This document shows positions 55,530 to 63,876 of a stretch of DNA of 64,000 nt, piece after piece (positions within the stretch are counted from its first letter, which is position 1; every line of letters begins with the position of its first letter). Source of the DNA: Nonomuraea aurantiaca (lineage in GTDB: Bacteria; Actinomycetota; Actinomycetes; Streptosporangiales; Streptosporangiaceae); contig NZ_JAIWNB010000034.1 of assembly GCF_020215705.1 (NCBI RefSeq), positions 39,800 to 103,799 on the forward strand, in the 5' to 3' direction. The translations under genes and the position numbers were made by a program. Below the pieces are notes generated by a model. That model was not told the origin of the DNA. It made no database searches and worked only from the letters and a program-made list of their open reading frames with translations.

Positions 55530-56570
55530 CTAGCTGTGTTCCGGTTGGTAGCCACTGGTCAGCTCAGGCCGGTTGTGGCGCCACTTCGGCTCCTTGTTGA
55601 CCGTCCTGTTGGTGATGGAGCGCAGCTTGCGGATGACCGACCCGTACGCTCCAGTGGCGGTGGAGGACACCAGCGCGCCGGGCGGCTGGTCCATGAACGG
55701 CATGAACTTGTCCGGGAACCCGGGCATCGTGCAGCCGATGCAGATGCCGCCCACGTTGGGGCAGCCGCCGATCCCGCCCATCCAGCCGCGCTTGGGGACG
55801 TTGCAGTTGACCACCGGCCCCCAGCAGCCGACCTTGACCTGGCATTTGGGGGAGTTGTAGTCCTTGGCGAAGTCGCCCTGCTCGTAGTAGCCGGCGCGGT
55901 CGCACCCCTCGTGCACCGTCTTGCCGAACAGCCAGGTCGGTCGCAGCTCCTTGTCCAGGGGGATCATGGGCGCCAGCCCGGCGGCCTGGTACAGCAGCCA
56001 GGTCAGGGTCTCCATGAAGTTGTCGGGCTGCACGGGGCAGCCCGGCACGTTGATGATGGGCAGCCCGCCGGCCGAGCGGAAATCGTGGCCCAGGTAGTCG
56101 CCGAGTCCCATGCTTCCCGTCGGGTTGCCCGCCATGGCGTGGATGCCGCCGTACGTCGCGCAGGTGCCGATCGCGACCACCGCCCACGCCTGCGGCGCGA
56201 GCCGGTCGATCCACTGGTTGACGGTGATCGGCTGCCCGGTGACCGGGTCGTTCCCCATCGACGTCCAGTAACCGTCGCCGTTGATCTTCTCGTTGGGGAT
56301 CGATCCCTCGACCACGAAGACGAACGGGCGGAGCATGCCCTCCGCGGCCTGGTGGAAGGGGGCCATGAAGTCCTTGCCCACCTCCGCCGCCAGCACCTTG
56401 TTGTGCAGATGCACCTTCGGCAGTCCGGGCACCAGGCCGAGCAGCACGGCTTCGAGGCTCGGATTGGAGGCCGCCGTCACCGAGACCGTGTCGCCGTCGC
56501 AGCTCATGCCCTCGGAGGTCCACAGCACGTGAACCTCGTCCACAGCGGTTTTCGTCGTGGTTTCGCTCAT
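55530..56570 (-). CDS. hhyS: [NiFe] hydrogenase small subunit, group 1h type
   Basis: This is a 346-residue subunit carrying the electron-relay iron-sulfur clusters. It starts MSETTTKTAVDEVHVLW; a longer frame upstream is implausible. Cluster ligands: EGMSCDGDTVS (Cys24), AIGTCATYGG, NVPGCPVQPDN, then EGCDRAGYYEQGDF, KVGCWGPVVNCNVP and GGCPNVGGICIGCTMPGF. There is no Tat signal and no C-terminal membrane anchor, as expected for group 1h enzymes, unlike membrane-bound group 1 types. First gene of a 13-gene minus-strand operon, preceded by a strong palindrome (56697-56731). Confidence 0.95.
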   Translation of the reverse strand: MSETTTKTAVDEVHVLWTSEGMSCDGDTVSVTAASNPSLEAVLLGLVPGLPKVHLHNKVLAAEVGKDFMAPFHQAAEGMLRPFVFVVEGSIPNEKINGDGYWTSMGNDPVTGQPITVNQWIDRLAPQAWAVVAIGTCATYGGIHAMAGNPTGSMGLGDYLGHDFRSAGGLPIINVPGCPVQPDNFMETLTWLLYQAAGLAPMIPLDKELRPTWLFGKTVHEGCDRAGYYEQGDFAKDYNSPKCQVKVGCWGPVVNCNVPKRGWMGGIGGCPNVGGICIGCTMPGFPDKFMPFMDQPPGALVSSTATGAYGSVIRKLRSITNRTVNKEPKWRHNRPELTSGYQPEHS

Positions 56571-56696
56571 GTACCCGGCCCTCGTCTCGGCAGTTGGGGG
56601 TAATGCCGTAGGTATCGCCGCCAATGACACTGAGTAAGCACTCGATGCACATAGTGACCGCGTCGATGGAGGAATGCGGACGACCAGGGCACTTCC

Positions 56697-56731
56697 CTTA
56701 CCGATTCCTGCACATCCCGGGATGCGGTAAG
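56697..56731. promoter_or_regulatory. Nested palindrome upstream of the hydrogenase operon
   Basis: CTTACCG (56697-56703) and CGGTAAG (56725-56731) are perfect inverted arms. They enclose an off-centre 12-base palindrome, CATCCCGGGATG (56713-56724). It lies about 130 bases before hhyS. Likely regulator site; regulator unknown. Confidence 0.5.
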
Positions 56732-56853
56732 CATGATGCGCCGCACAGGCCGGGAGCGGTGTATTATCCATACTATTTAGGTAGGAATAAGGGAATGCAA
56801 AGGGTCGGTGAGCAGCGGTGTCCCACTCCATGTCGTCGCCTAGCCTCGTCTCC

Positions 56854-57765
56854 ATGTCGAACCCCACGGACGTTCCCGCTGCCCTGCTCCCCGACCCCGA
56901 CCCCGACCGCGCGACCGTCGCGATCGCGCCGCCGATCGCGGGCGAGGGACACTGGGCAGGGGGTCCCAGCGCGGTCGCGGCGGACGGGCTGATCTATCTC
57001 GCCTACCGGCTGCGCCGCCCCGTGGGGGAGGGACGCGGGTACGCGGTGGTGGTGGCGCGTTCGGTGGACGGCGAGCGGTTCGAGACCCTGACGACGATCA
57101 CCCGCGAGGAGATGGCCGCCGAGTCCCTGGAACGGCCCACCCTGGTACGCACCGAGGACGGGCGCTGGCGGCTGTACCTGAGCTGCGCCACCCCGGGCAC
57201 CAAGCACTGGCGGGTGGAGGTGCTGGAGAGCGACGACCCGGCCCGGTTCGACCCGCGCTCGCGCGAGACCGTCCTGCCCGGCGACCCCAAGACCGGCGTG
57301 AAGGATTCGGTGATCGTCCGGCACGACGGGAAGTGGCACCTGTGGGCCTCCTGCCATCCGCTGGCCGACTCCGACGAGGCCGACCGGATGGTGACCGACT
57401 ACGCCACCAGCGCCGACGGCCTGGAGTGGACGTGGCACGGCACGGCGCTGAGCGGGCGGCCGGGGATGTGGGACGGGCGGGGCGTACGGATCAGCTCGGT
57501 GCGTTTCGAGGGTGACCGGGTGCTGGCCTTCTACGACGGCCGGGCCAGCGCGGCGGAGAACTATGAGGAGCGCACCGGGATCGCCATAGGGTCCGACCCC
57601 GGCGAGCTGGCCCCGGTGGGGACCGCCCCGGCGGCCATGTCGCCGCACGCGGGCGGCGGCCTGCGGTACCTCGACATCATCGACCTGCCGGACGGCCGCG
57701 TCCGGCTGTACTACGAGTACACCCGCGCCGACGGAGCCCACGAGCTGCGCACCGAGCTGCGCTGA
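56854..57765 (+). CDS. Five-bladed beta-propeller (glycoside-hydrolase-like) protein
   Basis: This is a 303-residue protein from the ATG of MSNPTDVPAALLPDPDP. Repeated blade-like segments: AADGLIYLAYRLRRP, RTEDGRWRLYLSCATPGTKHWRVEVL, KDSVIVRHDGKWHLWASCHPLADS, and RYLDIIDLPDGRVRLYYEYTR. WRLYLS and KWHLWAS are typical of GH43/GH32-type propellers. No signal peptide, so it acts in the cytoplasm. Convergent with a sulfotransferase across a hairpin; divergent from the hydrogenase operon. Substrate unknown. Confidence 0.7.
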   Translation: MSNPTDVPAALLPDPDPDRATVAIAPPIAGEGHWAGGPSAVAADGLIYLAYRLRRPVGEGRGYAVVVARSVDGERFETLTTITREEMAAESLERPTLVRTEDGRWRLYLSCATPGTKHWRVEVLESDDPARFDPRSRETVLPGDPKTGVKDSVIVRHDGKWHLWASCHPLADSDEADRMVTDYATSADGLEWTWHGTALSGRPGMWDGRGVRISSVRFEGDRVLAFYDGRASAAENYEERTGIAIGSDPGELAPVGTAPAAMSPHAGGGLRYLDIIDLPDGRVRLYYEYTRADGAHELRTELR

Positions 57766-57791
57766 TCGTCAGGGTGGGGTTCCGGAGGGTG

Positions 57792-57819
57792 GGTCCCAGG
57801 GGCGCCTGCCCCTGGGACC
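57792..57819. terminator. Bidirectional hairpin
   Basis: GGTCCCAGGGGC-GCCT-GCCCCTGGGACC is a perfect 12-bp stem between the propeller gene and the convergent sulfotransferase gene. It is flanked by two copies of GCTGATCGTCAGG (57761 and 57826), which contain the stop codons of the two genes. Confidence 0.8.
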
Positions 57820-57833
57820 TGAGCCGCTGATCG

Positions 57834-58796
57834 TCAGGACGGGTGCGGGCGCCCGTTCCTGGACTGCCGCTGGCCGGGCGGCCGGGTGCCGACCAGGCCG
57901 CCCGAACGCTCCCTGGGCCTGAGCCAGTCGCTGAAGTCCTCCCCGGTGACCTGCTGAAGGAGCCGGATGTCGTCGGTGAAGTACGGGATGAGCTGCCGGC
58001 GCTGCTCCCAGGTCAAGGGGCGGCGCGGGGCGGCCCGCCGCTGGAGCAGCTGCTCGACGGGATCGGCCAGCGTCCCGGGCAGGAGCCGCCGGACCGAGGA
58101 GAGCACCGCGTGCCGCGGGCTCGCGTCGGGATGCGCCGTCACGTTCTCCCTTGGCATCTCGGTCAGCAGCCCCTGCTCCACCCCGAGGAAGCCGCAGATC
58201 CGGTCGAGCGTGTCGGCCGGCCGGTCGACGAGGTCCCGGTAGCGGAACAGGAGCACCTGCTCGCGCGGGAACAGCTCGTACAGGGCGGCCAGCTGCTCGC
58301 CGTACCGGCCGAGTCCCACGTAGTGCCAGAAGTGCGCCCACCCGGCCGCGATCCGCCTGCCCTCCGCCTCGCAGGCGCGCACCACGTCGCCGATCGGTTC
58401 GAGCCCGGCCGACCACAGGTGGGTCCAGTTGGAGTGGGCGCGCTCGACCGGGTCACGCACGATCACGATGAGCCTGGCGTGCGGGATGGCCGCCTTGATG
58501 CGCCGCTGCGCGTCCCGGTCGTACAGGTAGAAGGGCGTGCACTCGCCGGCCAGCGTCCCCGCGGGCGCCGCGGAGAACAGCGCCTCGTAGTCCTCGCGGC
58601 GCCAGACGTGCTCCCGGTACGTCTCCACGTCGCCGGGCCCGCCCCTGGTCGGTGGCGGGCCGTCGGTGAGGAAGTACTTGGGCTCCTTCACCTGTGGCAG
58701 GAAGAGCTGCGGATGCCGCTGGAGAGCGGCGTGCAGGGCCGTCGTTCCCGCCTTTGGGACCCCTACGACCAGGAAGTTCGGCATATCCACGGTCAT
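57834..58796 (-). CDS. Sulfotransferase (carbohydrate/lipid-type)
   Basis: This is an approximately 320-residue P-loop sulfotransferase. The phosphosulfate loop is FLVVGVPKAGTTALHAALQRHP near the N-terminus. KEPKYFLTDGPP and the 3'-phosphate motif RLIVIVRDPVERAHSNW (about 115-131) are intact. The start is uncertain: ATG at 58796, GTG at 58790 and ATG at 58784 all follow GGAGGG. Similar to heparan/N-sulfotransferase-like bacterial enzymes acting on glycans or glycolipids. Neighbours are a propeller hydrolase-like protein and a Gfo/Idh/MocA oxidoreductase, hinting at a sulfated-sugar role. Confidence 0.85.
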   Translation of the reverse strand: MTVDMPNFLVVGVPKAGTTALHAALQRHPQLFLPQVKEPKYFLTDGPPPTRGGPGDVETYREHVWRREDYEALFSAAPAGTLAGECTPFYLYDRDAQRRIKAAIPHARLIVIVRDPVERAHSNWTHLWSAGLEPIGDVVRACEAEGRRIAAGWAHFWHYVGLGRYGEQLAALYELFPREQVLLFRYRDLVDRPADTLDRICGFLGVEQGLLTEMPRENVTAHPDASPRHAVLSSVRRLLPGTLADPVEQLLQRRAAPRRPLTWEQRRQLIPYFTDDIRLLQQVTGEDFSDWLRPRERSGGLVGTRPPGQRQSRNGRPHPS

Positions 58797-58894
58797 CCCT
58801 CCAAATCCCAACACCTAACATCCAATTTCCTACCAGTTATATAGGATGTTCAAGTAGGGAATCGGACAGGGGATGCTCACTGTGCGAGGACCGG

Positions 58895-59869
58895 TTACTG
58901 GATGCCGCGAAGGGGAAGCCCTGCCTTGCGGTAGATGTCGTCGATGACCGTCATGTTGGCGACGGAGTCCGCCGGCGGAGTCAGCGGCGGGGTGCCCTGC
59001 CGCACCGCCGCCACGAAGGCGCGCAGCTGACAGGTGTACGTCGCGTCGCCGGCCACGCGCTCGCGGCGCCGCCGGCCGTCGACGGTCACGGTCATCCGGT
59101 GGAAGAGCTGCGGGGCGACGAAGTTCGTGAGGCGCAGCGACCCGCGTTCGCCGTCGACCCGTGCGGCGATCTTGAGCAGGTTCCCCGACCACATGGAGGC
59201 GTGGATCCGCCCGGTCGCGCCGGTGGGGAACCGCAGGTCGGCGGCCATGGCCCGGTCGACGCCCGGCGATCGCAACAGGGCCGCCGCGCCCACGACCGAG
59301 GGCTCGCCCGGCCCGAGCGTACGCAGGCAGTGCACCGCGTAGCAGCCCGCGTCCATGAGCGCGCCGCCGCCGAGCTCCAGCGAGTAGCGGATGTCGGAGA
59401 ACTTGGGGAGCGGAAAGCACATCCATGTCTCGACGTGCCGGACCTCGCCGAGTTCGGTGCCGACGATCTCCAGAGCCCGTTCCATCAGCGGGTGATACCG
59501 ATAGTGGAACGCCTCCATGACCACCACGCCGGACTTCGCGGCGGCGTCCGCGACGGACCGCGCCTCGGCGGCGTTGGAGGTGAACGGCTTCTCGGCGAGC
59601 ACGTGCTTGCCCGCCTCGATCGCCTTGAGCGTCCACTCCGCGTGCAGGGCGTTCGGCAGCGGGTTGTAGACGGCGTCCAGGGAGGGGTCGGCGATCAGCC
59701 GCTCGTAGGAGTCGTGGACGAGCGGGATGCCGTGCTTGGCCGCGAACTCCTCGGCCCGCGACCGGTCCCGGGCGGCCACCGCCGCCACCTCGGCCTCGGG
59801 CACGGCGCGGGCCGGCTTGACGAGCGCCATGGGGGTGATGCGAGCTGCGCCGAGCGTCCCGATTCGCAT
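58895..59869 (-). CDS. Gfo/Idh/MocA-family oxidoreductase
   Basis: This is a 324-residue NAD(P)-dependent sugar or inositol-type dehydrogenase. Rossmann start MRIGTLGAARITPMALVKPAR. Catalytic EKP motif in HVLAEKPFTSNAAEA (about 88-102). VYNPLPNALHAEW precedes it, and MEAFHYRYHPLM and GGGALMDAGCYAVHCLR carry the substrate-binding Asp/His residues. Intact and of normal length. Opposite strand to the following TetR gene. Confidence 0.92.
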   Translation of the reverse strand: MRIGTLGAARITPMALVKPARAVPEAEVAAVAARDRSRAEEFAAKHGIPLVHDSYERLIADPSLDAVYNPLPNALHAEWTLKAIEAGKHVLAEKPFTSNAAEARSVADAAAKSGVVVMEAFHYRYHPLMERALEIVGTELGEVRHVETWMCFPLPKFSDIRYSLELGGGALMDAGCYAVHCLRTLGPGEPSVVGAAALLRSPGVDRAMAADLRFPTGATGRIHASMWSGNLLKIAARVDGERGSLRLTNFVAPQLFHRMTVTVDGRRRRERVAGDATYTCQLRAFVAAVRQGTPPLTPPADSVANMTVIDDIYRKAGLPLRGIQ

Positions 59870-59972
59870 GATCGCATGATGCCAGACCGCCGTGCCGCGT
59901 GTCGCTTTGCCCGGACTTGACAGCCGATCTGTTGGAGTGGATGGGGTTAGCCGGCCTAGCGGGCCGAGGCGC

Positions 59973-60010
59973 GAATCGCGGGCGTACAGGAGAATCGCGG
60001 GCGTTCAGGA
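59973..60010 (+). repeat. 19-bp tandem repeat before a TetR gene
   Basis: GAATCGCGGGCGTACAGGA at 59973-59991 is repeated head to tail at 59992-60010 with one mismatch. It ends just before the GAAAGGAG ribosome site of the TetR gene, so it may be an operator or a slipped-strand duplication. Confidence 0.8.
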
Positions 60011-60020
60011 AAGGAGCGGC

Positions 60021-60647
60021 GTGGAAAGGATCATCTCGGCCGCGACGCGATTGTTCGCGGCCCTCGGATACGACGCGACGACGATGGTGCAGATCGCCGA
60101 GGCCGCCGACCTTGACATCGAGACCGTCATGGAGCTCGCCGGCTCGAAGCGGGAGCTCTATCTGGCGGTGATGGGGCGCGGTTACACCACGCAGAAGGCG
60201 CTGTTGGAGCGGGCCCTCGATCGCCTCGACGAGTCGGGAGCGCCACAGATGGCGGCCAGCGTCCACGCGCTGGTCGACGACTACCTGAACTTCTGCCTCG
60301 ACAACCCCGACATCTCCGCGCTGCTGATGCACCGCTGGCTGGGCGACGCCGCAGATCTGCAGAACCTGGAGCAGATCTACAACGAGCCGCTGGTCCATGC
60401 GGTCTACAGCAAGTTCAACCGGGCCGCCGAGGCGGGCCTCATGGACTCCGAGGCCGACGTGGAGCTCTGCGTGCGGGCGATCGCCTGGTCCGTCATCATT
60501 TTCGTGCGCTATGCAACGATGAGCAGGCCCCTTTCCAGCTTCTCCGAAGGCGAAAGGAGCGTGGACCGCTTCCGCGTCCACCTGCACCGGATCACCACCC
60601 GGATGCTCGGCCTGGCGTCCCCGAGCACGGCCGAAACATCTTCCTGA
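60021..60647 (+). CDS. TetR-family regulator
   Basis: This is a 208-residue protein; GTG start after GAAAGGAGCGGC. HTH about 5-48: IISAATRLFAALGYDATTMVQIAEAADLDIETVMELAGSKRELY. The atypical turn (ETVMELAG instead of STLYRHFP-like) still fits the fold. The C-terminal helical domain has VDDYLNFCLDNPDISALLMHRWLG. A 19-bp tandem repeat precedes it. Target unknown. Confidence 0.85.
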   Translation: MERIISAATRLFAALGYDATTMVQIAEAADLDIETVMELAGSKRELYLAVMGRGYTTQKALLERALDRLDESGAPQMAASVHALVDDYLNFCLDNPDISALLMHRWLGDAADLQNLEQIYNEPLVHAVYSKFNRAAEAGLMDSEADVELCVRAIAWSVIIFVRYATMSRPLSSFSEGERSVDRFRVHLHRITTRMLGLASPSTAETSS

Positions 60648-60752
60648 TTCCCCGCAGGGGCCCGGTTCCGGCCGAAGCGAGATTCTGGAATTCACCACCA
60701 AGCGCGCCGAAGAATGCGCCTTTCCCGCAGCTTTTCCCTATGGGGGATCGCC

Positions 60753-60773
60753 CCGCGTGTTGATGCCACGCGG
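60753..60773 (-). terminator. Hairpin after the His/Trp-rich protein gene
   Basis: CCGCGTG-TTGATGC-CACGCGG, a 7-bp perfect stem, lies 40 bases beyond the 3' end of the minus-strand small secreted protein gene. Confidence 0.5.
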
Positions 60774-60812
60774 AGCGACCGTTGTACGTGGGTGGTGCTG
60801 GTTGCTGGTGGG

Positions 60813-61136
60813 TCAGTGGTCGTCATCCCACCAATCGTCGTCGTGGTCCCACCCATGACCGTGGCCGTGACCGCCCATGCCGCCACCGCCGCCGTGGTCG
60901 TGGCTCTTGCACCACTGCTTGGACCAGTGGCCGTGGCTCCAGCAGAACTTGCACCAGTTGTGGTGGCTGTCCCACTTCCACTTGCACTTCTTGGCCACGC
61001 TCTGCGGCGTGGTGGTGACCTGCTGGGCGGTGGGCGGGCAGGCGCTCGCGGCGCCGGCGGGCTGCGTGGTGGCCGTTCCGGTGACGATGACGGTGGACGC
61101 CGCAAGGGCGGCGGTGAGAAGCAGACGCTTGAGCAC
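60813..61136 (-). CDS. Small secreted Cys/Trp/His-rich protein
   Basis: This is a 107-residue protein with GTG start after AGGGAGTGATC. Signal peptide about 1-29 (VLKRLLLTAALAASTVIVTG ... AGA). The mature part is strikingly biased: KKCKWKWDSHHNWCKFCWSHGHW with several Cys, Trp and His. A Gly/His/Asp tail follows (HGHGHGWDHDDDWWDDDH). This looks like a metal-binding (Zn, Ni or Cu) secreted peptide. No family recognised. Stand-alone; it may be controlled from the preceding 528-base intergenic region. Confidence 0.65.
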   Translation of the reverse strand: MLKRLLLTAALAASTVIVTGTATTQPAGAASACPPTAQQVTTTPQSVAKKCKWKWDSHHNWCKFCWSHGHWSKQWCKSHDHGGGGGMGGHGHGHGWDHDDDWWDDDH

Positions 61137-61664
61137 CAGAGATCACTCCCTGAATGACGATCGGTCCCCCGATTGATGCGGGGGGTCGGATGTGAGCGCC
61201 GGATTCGGTTTCCCCGGGATACGCCGATACGGCAGGAACATATCCCACCATAATCGCGGCGAGCGGCCCGGTCTCCCGGCGACAGGCAAAGCCTCATTTC
61301 ACATCATGCCGCCATATAATGCGAATGCACCGGATATGTCGGGAAATGCGGGATTGCGCGAGGAGGGGCACCCCGAGGCATCGCGCCGGGAATTCATCGC
61401 CATCGCCGGAGAGGCGATCGGCGCTTCCCCCGGCTCTTCAATGAAACGCCAGGAATATGGTAAATGACGGAAAAGGTGATTGCCCGGTGCTCGGCCGCGA
61501 GCGGCCCTCACTGACCGGCCGCCCGCGCCGCCGTATCGACGGGACCTCCCGGGGAAGCCGCCGCATCCATCGATGGGACCTCCCGGAGAATGGGGCGGCC
61601 GCGTACCTGGACGACGGGCCCGCGTCATATGGTGGGCTTTTACTGAGGAATCGGGCCGGTCGGA
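61137..61664. other. Intergenic region without a convincing gene
   Basis: About 530 bases. A 91-codon plus-strand frame exists (61192-61467) but has no ribosome site or protein-like composition. The centre (about 61295-61340) is AT-rich and could hold a promoter for the glycosyltransferase-like gene. Nothing else is seen. Confidence 0.45.
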
Positions 61665-63296
61665 GTGGTGGTGAGCGGCGAGGGTTGGCTTCGTGTACCG
61701 ATCGGTCCCGGGTCTCGCCGTTGGCGCACGGTCGGCACCAGCCGGAACATCCTCGCGGTGGCGCGTACGGTCACCTCGGCGAGCCGGCTGCTGGACGTGC
61801 TGCCGCTGTTCCGTTCGGATCCTCGCGTCCAGGTGCTGTTCACCGTCGCCGCGGGGTCGGCGTTCGACGACGGGATCGGCGACTATCTGCGGGATGTCGA
61901 GGCACGTGTCGTCTCCTGGGCGCAGGCTGTCGACACGCCGTTCGACCTGGCCGTCTCCGCCAGCGCCAACGGCGATCTGCACCGGCTGAGGGCCCCGCTG
62001 CTGCTGGTCCCGCACGGCGCCGGGCACAACCGGCTGCTCTCCGCCGCCGGCGGCGTCTCGGGTCTCGCCCGGCGCCAGCTGGTGCGCGACGGCCGGCTCG
62101 TACCGGCGGCCATCGCCCTGTCGCACCACGAGCAGCTGACCCGGTTGGCGGGCGAATGCCCGGAAGCGGTGCCGCTGGCCGTGGTGACCGGCGATCCGTG
62201 CTTCGACCGGATCCTGGCGAACGCGGCGCGGCGCGACCGCTACCGGCGCGCCCTCGGCACCGGTGACCGCAAGCTGGTGCTGATCAGCTCCACCTGGGGC
62301 GAGCACTCCCTGCTCGGCGCCAACCACGACCTGGTCGCGCGGCTGACGGCCGAGTTGCCGGTGGACGAGTACCAGGTGGTCCTGGCCGCGCATCCGAACG
62401 TCTGGTACGGCCACGGCGGCCTGCAGGTCCGGCTGTGGCTGGGTGACGCCCTCGACGCCGGTCTGGTGCTGCTCCCTCCCCGGCAGGGCTGGCAGGCGGC
62501 GCTCCTGGCGGCGGACGTGGTCGTGGGCGATCACGGCTCCGTCACCTTCTACGGCGCCGCGCTGGGCCGCCCCACCCTCCTGGCCTCGTCCGGTCGCGAG
62601 GCCGAGGAGCTCGATCCGGCCTCCCCCACGGCCGCGCTGTCCCGGGCGCTGCCCCGCCTCGACCCACGGCGGGACCTGCCGGGGCAGATCGGGCGGATCA
62701 TGGACACGTACCGGCCGGGCGCCTATGACGAGGTCACCGAGCGGACGCTGGGCGAGTCCGGCCGGGCGGGCACGTTGTTACGGCAGGTCGCGTACCGGCT
62801 GATGGACCTCGAACCCGGACCCGAGCCCGCCGCCACGGCGCTGCCCGATCCCTTGGGGGAGCGTGGCGAGGTGCTCTCGTTCCTGGTCGAAGCCGAGGTC
62901 CAGGACGGCACCGTGTCCTTGCGCCGCTTTCCCGTGGTCGGCGCGGGGCAGCACGTACGAGATCCGCATCTCGTCGTGGACGCCGAGGAGCCGGACCGGC
63001 GGCGGCTGGAGACCGCGGCCATCATCGTCCGCGGGGACCCGGCCGACGGCTGGGCGGCGGAGACCCTGCGGCGCTACCCCGGCTGTCTCATGACGGCCGA
63101 GGTGACCGGTACGCGGCGGGTCCGCCTGGCGCTGCGGGACGGGCGGCGGTTCGAGGTCACCGCGTCCGCCGGAACGCGCGGCGAGCTCGACCCCCGGTGC
63201 CTGCCGTCCGCGGTGTACGGCTGGCTGACCCACGGCGACGGCCCCCTGACCAGCGTCCGGGTCGGCGCGCGGGAAACGGCCATCGACCTCGCTTAG
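61665..63296 (+). CDS. GT-B-fold (CDP-glycerol-glycerophosphotransferase-like) protein
   Basis: This is a 543-residue protein with GTG start. The N-terminal Rossmann half has TSRNILAVARTVTSASRLLDVLPLF and LLLVPHGAGHNRLL. The C-terminal half has LVLISSTWGEHSLLGANHDLVARL, VVLAAHPNVWYGHG and the donor-site segment ADVVVGDHGSVTFYGAALGRPTLLAS. It closely follows the arrangement of CDP-glycerol glycerophosphotransferases. Actinomycete relatives are often mislabelled as translation initiation factor 2. A further domain of about 150 residues follows. Acceptor unknown. Confidence 0.7.
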   Translation: MVVSGEGWLRVPIGPGSRRWRTVGTSRNILAVARTVTSASRLLDVLPLFRSDPRVQVLFTVAAGSAFDDGIGDYLRDVEARVVSWAQAVDTPFDLAVSASANGDLHRLRAPLLLVPHGAGHNRLLSAAGGVSGLARRQLVRDGRLVPAAIALSHHEQLTRLAGECPEAVPLAVVTGDPCFDRILANAARRDRYRRALGTGDRKLVLISSTWGEHSLLGANHDLVARLTAELPVDEYQVVLAAHPNVWYGHGGLQVRLWLGDALDAGLVLLPPRQGWQAALLAADVVVGDHGSVTFYGAALGRPTLLASSGREAEELDPASPTAALSRALPRLDPRRDLPGQIGRIMDTYRPGAYDEVTERTLGESGRAGTLLRQVAYRLMDLEPGPEPAATALPDPLGERGEVLSFLVEAEVQDGTVSLRRFPVVGAGQHVRDPHLVVDAEEPDRRRLETAAIIVRGDPADGWAAETLRRYPGCLMTAEVTGTRRVRLALRDGRRFEVTASAGTRGELDPRCLPSAVYGWLTHGDGPLTSVRVGARETAIDLA

Positions 63297-63876
63297 CCGC
63301 TCAGGCGAGCGCGGAGCTCCTCGGCCTTGGGCAGGTTGCCGGAGGCGAGGCAGACCGCGATGGCCTGCCGCAGATAGCCCCCGGAGTCCCCGTGGTCGAG
63401 GTCGGCCAGTAGTTCCAGGGCGCGCGTCTCCTTGGCCGGAATGCGGCGCTCGCGCATGATGTCCGCGGCGATCCGCGCCGAGTGCAGCGCCTGCGCGGAG
63501 TGGCCGAGCTCGCGGTGGGCCTCACCCAGGACGAGGTGGATCTTCCCCTGGCTGAGCTCGTCACCGGCCGAGGTCATGAGGGCCAGGGCCCGATCGAAGG
63601 CGGCGATCGCCATTTCGTGCCGGCCTGCGCGGCTGTGGACCAGGCCGAGATGGTAACTCTGCAGGCCGATCCCCCGCGTGTTGCCCAGCCCTTCGTGGAT
63701 GGCCAGCGCGGCGGCGAAGTGGGCGCCGGCATCCTCCAGGCCGAGGGCGTCCGCTCGGGCCAGGGCGACCTGCCCGAGCGACTCCAGGACGACCGCCTCC
63801 ATCCTCGGGTCATCCGCCTCGCGGGCCGCTTGATGGGCGTGGACCAGCTCGGCCCGGGCCTGGTCGCTTTCGCCTA
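63293..63876 (-). pseudogene. TPR regulator C-terminus cut by an insertion sequence
   Basis: About 190 residues of TPR repeats remain (ESLGQVALARADALGLEDAGAHFAAALAIHEGLGNTRGI, FDRALALMTSAGDELSQGKIHLVLGEAHRELG, AIAVCLASGNLPKAEELRARLSG). These are typical for the C-terminus of AfsR/SARP or LuxR ATPase regulators. At about 63876 the TPR sequence gives way to non-homologous DNA ending in transposase code. It overlaps the glycosyltransferase-like gene's end by four bases. The N-terminal part would lie beyond the IS, outside the window. Confidence 0.7.

Noticed and set aside
53613..56603. A 996-codon plus-strand frame.
   Set aside because: Antisense shadow of the hydrogenase large and small subunit genes.
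61192..61467. A 91-codon plus-strand frame.
   Set aside because: No ribosome site and atypical AT-rich stretches; no recognisable domain.
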